The notes under the pieces were generated by a model that did not search any database, had not been told where the DNA came from, and saw only the letters and a list, made by a program, of their open reading frames with translations. The translations under genes and the position numbers were made by a program. 64,000 bases of DNA, from assembly GCA_001179505.1 (NCBI GenBank), contig CDMY01000290.1, forward strand, positions 40,279 through 104,278. The letters are read 5' to 3'. Origin of the DNA: Vitrella brassicaformis. Taxonomy: Eukaryota > Sar > Vitrellaceae. Shown one piece after another: positions 21,301-32,151 of this stretch. The stretch's first letter is position 1; each line of letters starts with the position of its first letter.

Positions 21301-24035
21301 CCTCTCAGTGGCTGCCCAGCGAAGGTGAGCATATGCACCTCCACAGCAGCCATGGGTGTCACACATTCATTTCCTTTCGAGTTGCCAGGTGTCTGTCCAA
21401 GTGGCGTGAGTGGGCTCTCCATGACGCGGTGGATGAGGTGCAGCACGAGCGTCGTCTGGATCGCCAGTCTCACGGCGCCAGGAGGCTGACAAGGGCGATC
21501 ATCGCATGGCAGAGCCAGGTCAGTCAACTGAAACAAGAGAGACTGCACACCACCTCCATTAACGGATGGCTCCATTAACAGGATGATGGTGCGTTTCTGC
21601 GACGGGTCGTAATGTCATGGCGGCAAGCGGCCCACCAGACGCGAGAGCAGAGGAGGGCGGTGCCTCGGCTGATCGACTGCCTCGAGAGGCGCCGCATCCG
21701 CAATATGCAGGAGACGATGACGTACTGGAAGGCAAGGGCCACGCGGGCCAACATGCGAGAGGCGAGACGAAAGTCCAGTGTCGCACTGGGCCTTTTGAGG
21801 TGCCAGAGCACCGTGACAGTCAATCAGGCCGACCTGATGATGCTGAGAGTGGCTTTCGGAGCCTGGTCACAGCACCGAGATAGGCAGCGGGACCGCCGGA
21901 GACACGCTGCATACCTCTGCATGGTCATGGGCGGCCTCATGTGCCGGCGGATGAAGCGAAGTGGGTTCGCGTCCCTCGCCCGCCGCCTGCACCATGGCCG
22001 CTCCGAACAAGTGGTGAGCGAGTCCGTCCACTCACATGTTTTCTTCATGTGTGTGTGTGGTCAGATGGACAGGTTGCGTGAGCATCGGAGGCACTCTGCT
22101 ATCCATTCACTTACCAAGACACTGGCCGTCTTGCCACCGGACCAGCTGCTCCCGAACTGCTTCAGAGGCTGGCTGTGGGTGGTCCAGCAGCAGAGGACGG
22201 AGGCCAGGGCTGTCACGAAGCTCACCAGGTGAAAGGGAAGAGTGCCTGGTCTCGTCATTTGGTATTTGCTTGCTGCACATATGCCTCTGGCTGAAGGGTG
22301 CTGCTGCACCGTGCATCGAGCGCCTTGAGCCAATTGCGACATCTAGCCAGGGCCGAGAGACAGCGGACGCACGCCATGCAGGAGGGCGCAGCTATGGCCC
22401 ATCGGCGGTCGACACTTCGCCAGCTCACCATGTCGCTCGACGCATCAGCCATGCAAGTGAGGCAGCCCTAGTACATGCACAGATACATAAACGGATGGCC
22501 TTGAATTCAGGTTGACGATGATTTGCGGAGGAGGGCACTCGGAGGCTGGAGACGCGCTGTGGCCCACCAGCGCAGGAAACACCGCGCTGCCACCGCCATG
22601 CTGAAAGGCATCCACCGAATCACCCTTCGGCGGGCGGCAGCAGCACTCGGTGGTCTTCGCAGAGGCCTGGACCGCGGCGATTTCCACTTGCACTCGAGGG
22701 TGCTGCAGCAGTCCATGGGGTGCTTTGCCCTTTCATTTCTTACCACCGGCATCAGGAGACGGAGACTGGGGGCTGCATTCCAGCGGCTGGCAAGGTACGA
22801 ATGTCACGTTGCTGGTGACTTCTCTGCTTGCCACTCCTCTCTGTCCATTCAGCCTGGAGCAGCTGGCGAGTGTCCAGACATCCCACTGCCAGCTGCTGGA
22901 GTCAACACACACGAACCGACGCCTGGTTGCCGCCTTCGACCGATTGAAAGGTCTCGTGTATCGACGACGCCAGAAGGCGGCCCGCAGGCGGCTCCATGAC
23001 GCATTGGAAGCCACCCGCCTGCTCAAAATCGAGAGGCGAATGCTGACCAAGTGGCGGGCCGCCCTGAGCCGCCGTCGGTCTGTCGCCCGCGGGGTCAACC
23101 AGGTGGACAGGGCATTGAATCGGTGGATGCGCCGGCTGGCGCATGACGCCCTGCAAAGATGGTGCAAGGCGGCGGACAGGGGTCGGCAGACGCGTGAGTT
23201 GGGTGCCCGGCTGAGACATGAGAGGCGCATGGTGGTGGACAGGATGGCGGTGCGGCAGAGCGAGAGGGGCGTTTGGGTGTCGATGAGGTATGTGTTGGCG
23301 CTGTGGCGGCAGGTCACCAAGGTCAAGAAGGCCTCGCGAATCCTCAAGTACGCTCGACAGCCGGCTGCATGTAAGATGGCAGCCGTCGTTTGTTCTGTCG
23401 CTGGGTTGTGTGTAGGGTGACGAGTTTCTGTGTGGCCGTGTCGCGAAGCCGCCGGGAAGCACTCAGATCAGCATTCATGGTCGGTCAGAGAAACACACGA
23501 GACACACATGCATCCCTTCGTCCCTCCCTGCTTTGATGTCTTACATGTGTCGCGTTGTCGTCCAGCGTCTTCACATCTTTGCGTTGGAGGAGGTCATGGT
23601 CGAGGAGCGCCAGTCGTTCGAGACACACCTGGCCAGGACACACACACTCGAGTGCAGCACCCTAGCGTACGTGCAGGAGTGTCTCAGCTGCCTCACGCAA
23701 ACACTGCAGCAGGCCCAGCAGCAACAGGCCGCCGAGGCCACCGACGTGGCTGCAGACGTGCAGTCGGCACTCGAGCAGGTAGGGAGTGTGCAACTCCAAC
23801 CAGACTTCAACATGTCGCTCATAATATTCAGGTGCACACATCCCTGCTGGGGCTGCGCAAGACATATGGAGAGATGCGTAAGGCGCGTGCGTCGCCGATC
23901 AGTGAGACCGCGTTGGATGGGGGCAGCTGCCCCAGGTGTCCCCTAAGCCTGCCCCCATCCACCCTATCGAGCCCCCTGCCTATTCCCCTTCACCATCTAT
24001 ACCAGGCGACAGACACCAACAGCACCATTTCGTAG
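15388..24035 (+). CDS. Giant Sfi1-like repeat protein (putative centrin-binding)
   Basis: An 8.6-kb gene with more than 20 short introns encodes roughly 2,200 residues. The start is ATG 15388 (MWQYPSNCLRLRR); an upstream in-frame GTG is rejected. The N-terminus holds coiled coil (EANHRLRSKVQYLERRL and LQSELDYWFNECKALKQER) and an acidic, Ala/Glu/Pro-rich linker. From about 16990 to 23310 the protein is almost entirely arginine-rich helix with a recurring hydrophobic-x-x-Trp-Arg core, for example AFQAWRAY, CLSGWRKI, IFAAWRRF, AVSAWRRY, AFNAWRRW, ALGGWRRA, MLTKWRAA and VLALWRQV. I count at least 25 copies at variable spacing. Sfi1 repeats of this form bind centrin at centrosomes, spindle poles or basal bodies. 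The final exons are coiled coil (QTLQQAQQQQAAEAT). The Sfi1 link is by repeat pattern only; another Trp/Arg helical scaffold is possible. Confidence 0.82.
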
Positions 24036-24299
24036 CACACTGGCGCGCTCGCCGATTGATTTGTTGTTCTCCGTGGTGGATGCGAATCACGTCATCGCTT
24101 TTTGTTTGAGTGTCTGTTGTACTCTTTATCATCGTAATGATGAGAAATCAATGGATAAAGCAATAAGATGTACCCGTCAGTCAGTCAGTCAAAACCAGCA
24201 CGCGTCACACGTACTTGCCCGCCACAGAAAAACCATCCTCTCAGATCCTGAAGGAAGGTGACCTGCCTCTATCTCCTCTCTCATAGCTAGCCATGCATC

Positions 24300-25305
24300 C
24301 TATGCCTCCCCACCACCACCCTCCCCACCGCCTCCGCCTTCGTCACCCTCCCCGCCACCACTGTCACGGTTTTTCTTGAAGTCCTGAGGCACATAGACAC
24401 ATAGACATATGCGCATGTTGTTCGTGTGTGGCTCGGGTCGGCTTGCCTTGTCGGGTGCGACGGAGACGGTGAGTCCCGAGCGTTGTAGCCCCACACAGTA
24501 GCGCTCTGCCCTGTCCTTCCAGGTGGCCGTGACGGTCGCCACGCCGTTCTTGTGCGCCTCCACTGTGATGGTGTGCGCCTTGGCGCTGCTGATCTGCGGG
24601 ATCACCTCTATGATCGAATCAGTCACGTAACGAAATCTGCACACGGAGAGAGTGGCAACAAGAACGCAGCCATGTTGATGTGTGTGTGTGTGGGTGCTGT
24701 GCTCCCCGTGTGCAGTCCGTCCGTGGCGTACGTGTGGATGTCGTCGTTGTGCAGGAGGACTCGCCAGTCCTTGATCTGTTTGGACCTCTCCTCCTGGTCC
24801 TCGTCGAGTTCCTCCTCCTCTTCGTCCTTGGTCTCCTCTCGGTCCAGCAGCCGCACTGCCGCCTTCTTGACCTCCTTGATCTTCTCCATCTGAGTGCCGT
24901 CGGCACTCGTCGACATCGACAGCACACACAGGGGCATTGCCTGGGTGACAGACAGACAGGGCATCATCGCACACGAGATGAATCATCGACCACTCACAGG
25001 GAGGTGCATACGCGTGCCGGAGTGATCTGCGTGACTGACCTTCCTCCTTGCTGTTGAGATTGGCATCCCGCGAGCAGTCCGCCTGGGAATGGCAGATCGG
25101 TGCCTGCCGCTGCCTCCGATAAGGCGCATCTGCACACAGACACGCAGGCACACGAGGGGATGAATGGTGGGACGGCGGCGTGGTGCTGATGTGCTGATCT
25201 ATGCATTGTCATGCTCACCCAGGATGCAACGTACGCCTGCCCGCATCGAAGCCAAGCAAGGCACAGCACACATATGCCCAACAAATGCATCATCACCTGC
25301 CTCAT
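24300..25305 (-). CDS. clpS: ClpS-type adaptor of the Clp protease, probably plastid-targeted
   Basis: ClpS adaptors deliver proteins with destabilising N-termini to ClpAP/ClpC proteases. The start at ATG 25305 gives MRQVMMHLLGICVLCLAWL, a clear signal peptide (an upstream TTG is rejected), followed by a basic stretch (APYRRQRQAPICHSQ) like a transit peptide. After an acidic linker (REETKDEEEEELDED) comes the ClpS core: DWRVLLHNDDIHT, then across an intron FRYVTDSIIEVIPQ, ITVEAHKNGVATV and RSGLTVSVAP. The splice AC|GTACGCC to CAG|ATTTCG restores the family reading HTFRYV. The substrate-binding NDD and the EAH histidine are present. A Gly/Glu-rich tail ends at the stop at 24300. Targeting to a complex plastid is inferred from the leader. 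The gene is 50 bp from its divergent neighbour. Confidence 0.9.
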
Positions 25306-25355
25306 GGCCAACAGGATTCTCGTGTCGTCATCTGCGAGCTTAGAGCTGCGAGCTC
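25306..25355. promoter_or_regulatory. Ultra-short divergent promoter with two TGCGAGCT copies
   Basis: Only 50 bp separate the ClpS ATG (25305) from the next plus-strand ATG (25356). Two direct copies of TGCGAGCT, at 25333-25340 and 25347-25354, are 14 bp apart. If both start codons are right, transcription start regions and 5' UTRs must overlap. Confidence 0.55.
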
Positions 25356-26762
25356 ATGTCTTGGAGGAGAAAGAAAGAGGTTTTGTCGTTGATGTGCCCT
25401 GGTGACCATCTGTACACGAACGTGAACGCCTCAGACGCTGTTGGAGGTATGGAGCCCAAAGGTGATCCTCGCAGCACTCCTGCGGCAGATCCACGCTTTG
25501 ATCCTGTCACACGGTCAGATACACGAAGCGCACACTCAGTCAGACTTCATCCATTTATCTGTTTTCGCTTTGTGTGAGTCCACCAGGCAGCCGCACACAG
25601 GGTGGCTGTCCCCCGAGCTGCTGCTGGCCGCCCTCCTCATTCTGTGCCTCTCAGAAACCGTCCTCTCGTCGGCGCGAGGCCACCAGCCAGGCATCATCCT
25701 CGGCGCAGTGCTGTTTGTCCTCAGCGGCATAGCGCTGCTGGCCGCCGCCTTCCCCCTCAGGTGCATCTCGTCGTCCGGCTTCAATCTGGCGGCGTGCATC
25801 ACGTGCAAGGCGGACAACAAGGTGCTGAGGTACGGCGGGCGGACGCTGCTGTGGATCTTGGTGGTGCTGGTGACCTTCAAGCTGGTGATCGGCATTGCGT
25901 GCCGCATGGCGGCGCCCAAGATGCTGTTCCCTGACGCGTGTGAGGTCGATGGATGCACCAGGTGGGTCGGGTGAGCTGACTGACTGACTGGATGCATCAG
26001 CGGCGGTGGACAGACAGGTGTAGGTGTGTGCATTCATTCATTCGTCTGTGCGTGGTGTGGTGTGTTTGGCTATGTGTGGCCCGCCCATCAGAGTGAGCTA
26101 TCAGTCTGCCCAGCGAGGTGAGGGTCTGAAGCCCCTCCAATACAGTGTCGACATGACAGCTGCCGCGTAAGCCACACCCACAGAAAACACGACATGGTCC
26201 GGCAAACCGTGTTTTTCATGTGGGCTGTGTGCCATGTGGTGCGTATCCTCAGTGACATCGTGAAGCGATGGATAGAGGGTGAGCCAATGGGTTACTTGGA
26301 GAGCGAGAGCGTGGTGCCATCGCCCACACCCGGATCAGCAGCACTCGTCCAGACACTACTGCACGGCAGGTGCGTCACGTCCACCTCTGTCTGCAGCCAG
26401 GCGCTCGACACAACACGGCACCCTGTCTGTCTGTGTGCTGAGCCTGGCCTGTCTGTCCCTCAGGTTTCTGACCCGCTGGATGGGCTTCTCTGACGACCTG
26501 TTTGTGCTCCTGCGGTGCTCAAACGAAGCACTGCTCGTCGAGGCACAAAGGCAACCACACACACAACACACACACACACAGACGGATGCACATCATTATT
26601 CCTTCCTCTGTCTGTGTGTGTAGTTCGTTGCGTGTGGGTCGGGACGACTTCGGAGTCAACGAGCAGCGTGTGCGTCGGCTGTGGGGCCATCTAAAGGATG
26701 AGCTGCCCACCCTGCCGCATGCCAAGTGCCCACCGGAGAGCCAAGACGCCATGCACAGATAG
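25356..26762 (+). CDS. Multipass membrane protein of unknown function
   Basis: No family was recognised. The clearest exon (about 25590-25960) has a polar start GWLSPELLLAALLILCLSE, then hydrophobic segments GIILGAVLFVLSGIALLAAAF and TLLWILVVLVTFKLVIGIAC, with Cys-containing loops (ITCKADNK; DACEVDGC). Downstream exons include VSYQSAQRGEGLKPLQYSVD, MWAVCHVVRILSDIVKRW (about 26220), FLTRWMGFSDDLFVLLRCSNEALL and a last exon RDDFGVNEQRVRRLWGHL ending at 26762. The start at 25356 (MSWRRKKEVL) is the nearest ATG, but the first splice junction could not be fixed in frame, so the 5' end is tentative. It may be two genes if 26194 is a separate start. Confidence 0.6.
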
Positions 26763-27598
26763 ACACACACCCACATGACATGACATTAGGGTCCCGGTGT
26801 GGTGTGGTGTGGGTGTCAAGCACTCACTAGGTGGGTCTGCCACCTGGGTGTCTGGTTGGCTTCCTTACTGTAGAGGTGTGCGTACTCATCCGCTCACGTC
26901 ACGTACGGCATTTGTTTGTATCTGTCTGCAAGGCGTAAGTAACAGCGGATTGGCGGCCTGAGGGGGGTGGGGTGGGGTGGGCTGGGTTGGTGTCTTGTTG
27001 ATCGCTGCCGTCTTGTCCTGGGTCGACGACCGACCCACCGACGTGATTTCATGGGAGTACGGTAAGTACGGGCGCACGTCCCACGTAAGTAAATGCGCCC
27101 GTGGATTGATTGGTGATAAGAATGAGCGCTGATGGCGACCCGCTCAGCCTTTTTTCGGTGTTGTGCGACCGACCGGCTGACCGGCAAGGCAGGAGTGACT
27201 GAGTCTAGTTATTTGTCGGACAGCAAGGAATATCTCTTGACTGAAGCACTCATTCACAGCGAGCGACCCGGGTCTGGTCTCACACGCACACACAGCAAGG
27301 GCAACAAATCGCATCGCACGCTGAGCATAGGTGAGTCGAGTCGAGTCGAGTCGAGTTGATCGGTTCTTGACCCTAAAAAACAGGCATGCAACACCCCACC
27401 CATTCCATTCATTCAGGCCCTCTCACCCCACGTAACATTACACGCTCCTCCCTCCCTCCCTCCCTCCATGGCATGGCACAGCACACACGGGGCGGGGCTG
27501 TGAAAAAGGCCTGGCCGGGCAAGGCAACCTCAGGCTATCACACCGGCCAGGCCAAAACACCGACCGACCGAGACAGACACGGTGGTCCCTCGGGTCAC
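26763..27598. other. Convergent 3' spacer
   Basis: The region lies between the 3' ends of the membrane-protein gene and VPS4. It contains a (GAGTC)n tract at about 27331-27356, (CCCTC)n near 27450, and a hairpin annotated separately. No coding or RNA gene was recognised. Confidence 0.65.
27068..27102. repeat. Inverted repeat (9-bp stem, 17-nt loop)
   Basis: ACGGGCGCA at 27068-27076 pairs perfectly with TGCGCCCGT at 27094-27102. It lies in the spacer between convergent genes. The role is unknown; RNA 3'-end structure or chance are both possible. Confidence 0.6.
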
Positions 27599-30330
27599 TC
27601 AGCTGCCCTCGACGCCAAACTGCTCTGTGAAGTCGGCCTGCTTCTTGAGGTCCTGCTGACCAACCGTCGCACGCGCATTCTCCAACACAGCCTCAAAATC
27701 CCTCTGCACGCACACACCACAGCACAGCACAGCACCAGGTCTATGGATGCAGGCATCTGTGGGCGGGTGAGGGTGCGGTGTTTATGTTGTGTTGGTCATC
27801 CCCCCCCCCCTCTCCCACCATTGAGAGGTCGGTGGGCATGAGTTCGGCGGGTGGCACGTCCATGAGGGCCATCTCCTTCTTGGAGGGGTCGGGGTCGCCA
27901 GGCGAACACGGAGTCCAAAACTCCTTGCCGTCACGACTTATCTGCACGCACGCAACGCAACGCACGGAGATTGGAGACAGACAGACATGTGTGAACGCAC
28001 CTCTCAGTCAAGCAAGGTGTGTGTCGTGTTGTTGTGCCGTGGCATGCATGGCTCACCCGTTTGAAGTGTGTGGCGGATCTGCAGATTCTGACAGGCTCAA
28101 ACAGGGCGTCGCGCACCACCACAGAAATGTCGGCACCAGAGAAGCTGCGTACAAGGACGGACGTATGAATGCAATGCCGCAATACAGAATATATTGTCGG
28201 TGGATGTGTCTGTACGTACGTGGCAATGTATGTCACTTACCCCTCAGTGCATTCGGCGAGTCGTTGGAAGTCTGCGTCATTGAGGCTGTTGGGCGTCTTG
28301 CCCACGTGAAGCTCAAAAATCTGATGCACACACATAGATCGATAGGCCATACATGCGATGCGATCGATGGCTTATCTTCCACTTCCTGGGTCTGGTCTCA
28401 TCGTCTCGTGTGCACTGCACATTATATGAATGTATATGTGTGTCGTGTCCGTACCCTTTTCCTGGCCCTGACGTCTGGCAGTGGAATGTAAATGCGGCGC
28501 TCGAACCTTCGCCGAATGGCCGCGTCCAGCTCCCACGGCACATTCTGCCACAGACACAGACACAGACACAGACCAGCGAACAGACAAACAGACACATCAC
28601 ATGCAGCCAGGTTCAGGCAGACAAGCGACCCTTTCTGTGTGTGCGTACGGTGGCCCCGAGGACCAACACGCCATTGTCGTCCTTGCCGACACCTGATGCA
28701 TCCATCGATAATGCATATCGAGATGTGCCGTTCATGTGTCAGTCAGCGTGTCGTGTCGGTGCTGTGGTGTCAGTCAGTCAGTCAGTCTGCTTGCCTTGCA
28801 TTTGCACGAGGAACTCAGTCTTGATGCGCCGCGATGACTCGCTCTCGCCGTCAGAACCACGACCTGCAGCGCACACCAAGACACAAAGAGATAGAGGCGC
28901 ATGAATGAAATGGATGCGTACGCTTGCATGGTGAGCCCACTCCCCTGACCGCTGCACAGTGAGTCGACTTCGTCGATGAATATGATAGACGGCTTGGAGG
29001 CACGCGACATCTCAAACAAAGTGCGAACCAACCTGCAAACACGCGGTGCAGCATTGGTGGTCTGGTCGTTGCCGGCTTGTTGGCTCCTCGCGAATCTCAT
29101 CTCACCGCTCGCTTTCGCCCTGCCACTTGCTGACGAGGTCAGAGGATGACACTGACAGACAGGCAGACAAACAGACACCACGCAGCGCACACACACGATG
29201 AGGCAGGCAACCAATCGTGCGATCGATCGCTCGCTAAGGCACCCACCTGAGAAGAACTGTGCGGATGCCTCGGTGGCGCACGCTTTAGCCAAATAAGACT
29301 TGCCCGTGCCGGGAGGCTGCACACACATTCCAACACATATGCTATGCCACTCACCCAGTGGCCTGGCCATGTGTGTTCGTTGGTGCTTGTTTTGTGCTTA
29401 CGCCATAGAGTAGAATTCCCTTCCAGGGTTTTCTGTTGCCCGTGAACAGCTGTGGGAACCTGGTGGGCAGGATGACGGCCTCCTGCAGCGACTCCTTGGC
29501 CGACTCCAGACCTGATGCGATGCGATGCAGGATGGGATGGTGCGGACACATCCATCCATCCATTCATACAAATGTACGGCGGTGATCTATCTATCGATCG
29601 ATTGATCGACTTCCTTGGTTCCTACCAGCCACATCGTCCCACTTGACGTTCGGCTTCTCCGTCACAATCGCGCCTGACAGACAGACAGACAGACAGACAC
29701 GCACAGAGGGACGCAAACACAATCGATGCAAAAGATGACTGACGGCTGTGCTGCAGTGCACTCGCACGTACTTGTGAGTGCGTTCTTGAGTTTGTCCTTC
29801 TCTTCGGCGCCGTCCTTCTCACCGCTGAAGCCAAGCATGATCCACAGACAGACACAGCAGACAGGACAGGCACATCCATCTCTGGTGTATGTATGTATCT
29901 ATCGCTGTGTGTGGATAACTTTGCTGGCTGCCACCGTCCGTACCCCTCCTTGTGGTCCTCCCCGCCAGCGGGCAGCGGTGGCTGTTTGTTTTCACTTTTG
30001 GCAGCCAGGTACTCCTTGATCTTCTCGGCTCGGGTCACGTACTCCTCCATCTTCTTGTACAGACGCTGCTTCAGCACCTCGTTCGACTGATCTGTGTGGT
30101 GGCCATTCACACACACACACACACAGGCAAAGATCTCTCTGCAGTCTGTCTGTCTGTCACTCCTTGTTTGTGAGATGTCGTCTGTGGCGTTGATTACATT
30201 TGCATACGAGTGACCAGTTGTCGAGTGAGAGTTTGTACAGCTCGAGTGCCTCCTCGTACTGGCCATCCTTGTCCTTCTGAGCCGCACTCTGCGCCAGCTC
30301 TATCGCGCGACGCAGACGCTCGTCCTCCAT
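27599..30330 (-). CDS. VPS4: VPS4-type AAA ATPase (ESCRT-III disassembly)
   Basis: About 11 exons encode roughly 450 residues from ATG 30330 ([20 protein letters not shown]). The N-terminal MIT domain ([28 protein letters not shown]) binds ESCRT-III tails. After a linker ([17 protein letters not shown]) comes the AAA cassette: [15 protein letters not shown], Walker [17 protein letters not shown] with an intron just before it, Walker [32 protein letters not shown], and arginine fingers in [15 protein letters not shown]. The C-terminal VPS4 oligomerisation domain ends with [17 protein letters not shown] and [10 protein letters not shown], the classic VPS4 end. The enzyme recycles ESCRT-III polymers at endosomes and during membrane scission. 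It is head-to-head with VIPP1, itself a relative of ESCRT-III. Confidence 0.95.
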
Positions 30331-30588
30331 TGGGCCGCAGATGCTGCCGCTCTCTGTCTACGCCAATTTCCTCTCTGATGCAATCAACTCTCGCTCCTTC
30401 GAACTTCGGGATTTGCGCGCTCAGGCTCGCAGAAGGGGGAGCGTTTTACGAGCGATCGGCAGCGCTGTGTCGTGGACAAAACGAGATGAATTCACTCGAA
30501 GGACTCATCCCAGGCACTGCTCGCCAGCCGCCTGTACCGCAGCAGAGAGATCTTCATCCATTGTCTGCCCTTCGCCTGATCTCTCGAC
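30331..30588. promoter_or_regulatory. Divergent promoter, VPS4 and VIPP1
   Basis: The 258-bp gap has GGCTCGCA (30424-30431), one base off AGCTCGCA, and GCGTTTTACG (30441-30450), a 10-mer also found in the promoter at 44786-44795. A short ORF starting at 30341 lies here but has no recognisable content. Confidence 0.5.
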
Positions 30589-32151
30589 ATGATGCAGCTG
30601 ACGACACTGGTTGCAGGTGCGCATGAGATGCCATCCCATGCATCACGCAGAAAAGAGCGTGGTTTGGTGAGTCATCCCTGTCCGGTCTGTCAGTTGTGGC
30701 CCTGGTGATCCAGACGTCGACTGTCGGTGCAGCGGAGGTGGCCTTCGTCGCTGTCCATGGGCCGCCACTCATGCGCACCCGAGCACAGCACCGCCTTGCG
30801 GGTCCGGCTGTGAGGAGGAGCCAGCCCATGCGTCAGGGGCCCGTCATGATAACAAGCGACAACTTCATCGACAGGGCGTTCAGGCTCGCCCGCAGTGTGA
30901 TAGGTGGCACCGACAGACTCTGCCTGCCGTTGCGCTTTGAGTTAACGTTGTCCCCCCCTGTGATAGGTGGCATTCTCCTACGCATCGAGGACCCAGAAAA
31001 GCTCATCGAACAGGCCGTCACAGGTAGTCACAGGCACACGCAGTCCGTGGCGGATGCATCAGGGTGACTGACCGCCGTGTGTGGTGTGTCCATCCATCGT
31101 CAGACATGCAGAGTGACCTCGGCCGCATCAAGCAGAGTTATGCGGAGGTGACGTCGACCCAGCGGCGTGGCGAGCGGCAGCGGGAGGCTTTACTGGAGCA
31201 GGTGCAGGAGTGGGAGAGGCGAGCACAGCTCGCCGTCAGCAAGGTGGGTGCGTGTGGCTGCGCTTATGTACGCATCGATGTGCACACGCTAATCGTGTGT
31301 GTGTGTGTGTCTGGATGGCGCAGGGCCGTGATGACATGGCGAGGGAAGCACTGCAGCGCCGCGTTGTGTTGACGACAAAAGTGCAGGGTCTTGACGAGCA
31401 ACTCCGAGTGAGTGATCAACGCCGATTTCTCACACAACAAACCACACTTTCCTTCCCGCGTCTTCTTTGCAGATCCAGAAGGAGGCGTTGTTGCAGCTTC
31501 GCTCTTCGATGAGGACGCTGGAGGGCAAGATTCTGGAGGCCCGCAGCAAGAAGGAGCAGCTCATCGCCCGCGCCCGCACCGCCAAGACGGCTCAGCAGAT
31601 CCAGGATATGCTGGGCGGCCTGGGTGCAGTTCCCACATCCCTGCAGGCGTTCGAGAGGATGCGAGAGCGCGTTGAGGCCCTCGAGGCCAAAGTGGAGGTA
31701 TGCATGATCGCTGACTAACCTTAGCGTGCTTACCATACGAGAGTGTCTTTGTCTGTGCGTGCGTGTGTGTGTGTGTGTGCAGGTGAGTCGTCAGATGAGT
31801 GAGAATGCGGGCAGCCTCGAGGAGCAGTTCCTGTCGCTGGAGTTTGGGGGTGAGGTTGAGGAGGAGCTCTTGCGGCTTAAGCAGCAGCAGGGCATCATCG
31901 ACACTACTCCCCAGGAGCGACAGATACCCATCCAACCGGTCGGTGTGCGGACGGACAGAGGCACGAAAGAGGGTCGGATCCTTCTGCGCGCAGCTCGAAC
32001 AAACATTGTTTCTGTCATGTGTGTGTGACGCATGTCATTTCAGCTTCGCTTCTCGTCACCCGAGACAGTGGAGAGAGAACTGATTGAGTTGAAGCGCGCC
32101 AAGCCGCCTGCTGCTGAAGAGGAGCGAGCTCCCACCAGATACACGTCGTGA
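30589..32151 (+). CDS. VIPP1: VIPP1/IM30 (PspA family), probably plastid-targeted
   Basis: Vesicle-inducing protein in plastids, a PspA/ESCRT-III-like protein that forms helical rods and rings on thylakoid or plastid membranes. Exon 1 starts at ATG 30589 (MMQLTTLVA) and splices to VVALVIQTSTVGAAEVAF, giving a signal peptide, then a basic leader RTRAQHRLAGPAVRRSQPMRQ. The PspA core follows: NFIDRAFRLARSVIGGILLR, EDPEKLIEQAV, DMQSDLGRIKQSYAEV, GRDDMAREALQRRV, KEALLQLRSSMRTLEGKI, RARTAKTAQQIQDMLGGL and AFERMRERVEALEAKVE, all long helices. A later exon has LEFGGEVEEELLRLKQQQG and the end is PTRYTS. One intron (30904-30966) is flanked by 14-bp direct repeats. Plastid targeting is inferred from the bipartite leader. 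Confidence 0.9.
30896..30972 (+). repeat. 14-bp direct repeats bracketing a 63-bp intron
   Basis: TGTGATAGGTGGCA occurs at 30896-30909 and 30959-30972, exactly spanning the two splice sites of a VIPP1 intron (GTGGCACC to TGATAG). The intervening 63 bases contain no in-frame stop and are a multiple of three. Confidence 0.8.

Noticed and set aside
29690-29700. (GACA)n, (CA)n and similar tandem tracts as CRISPR-like or mobile elements
   Set aside because: They are simple microsatellites inside introns, without unique spacers, terminal repeats or coding sequence.
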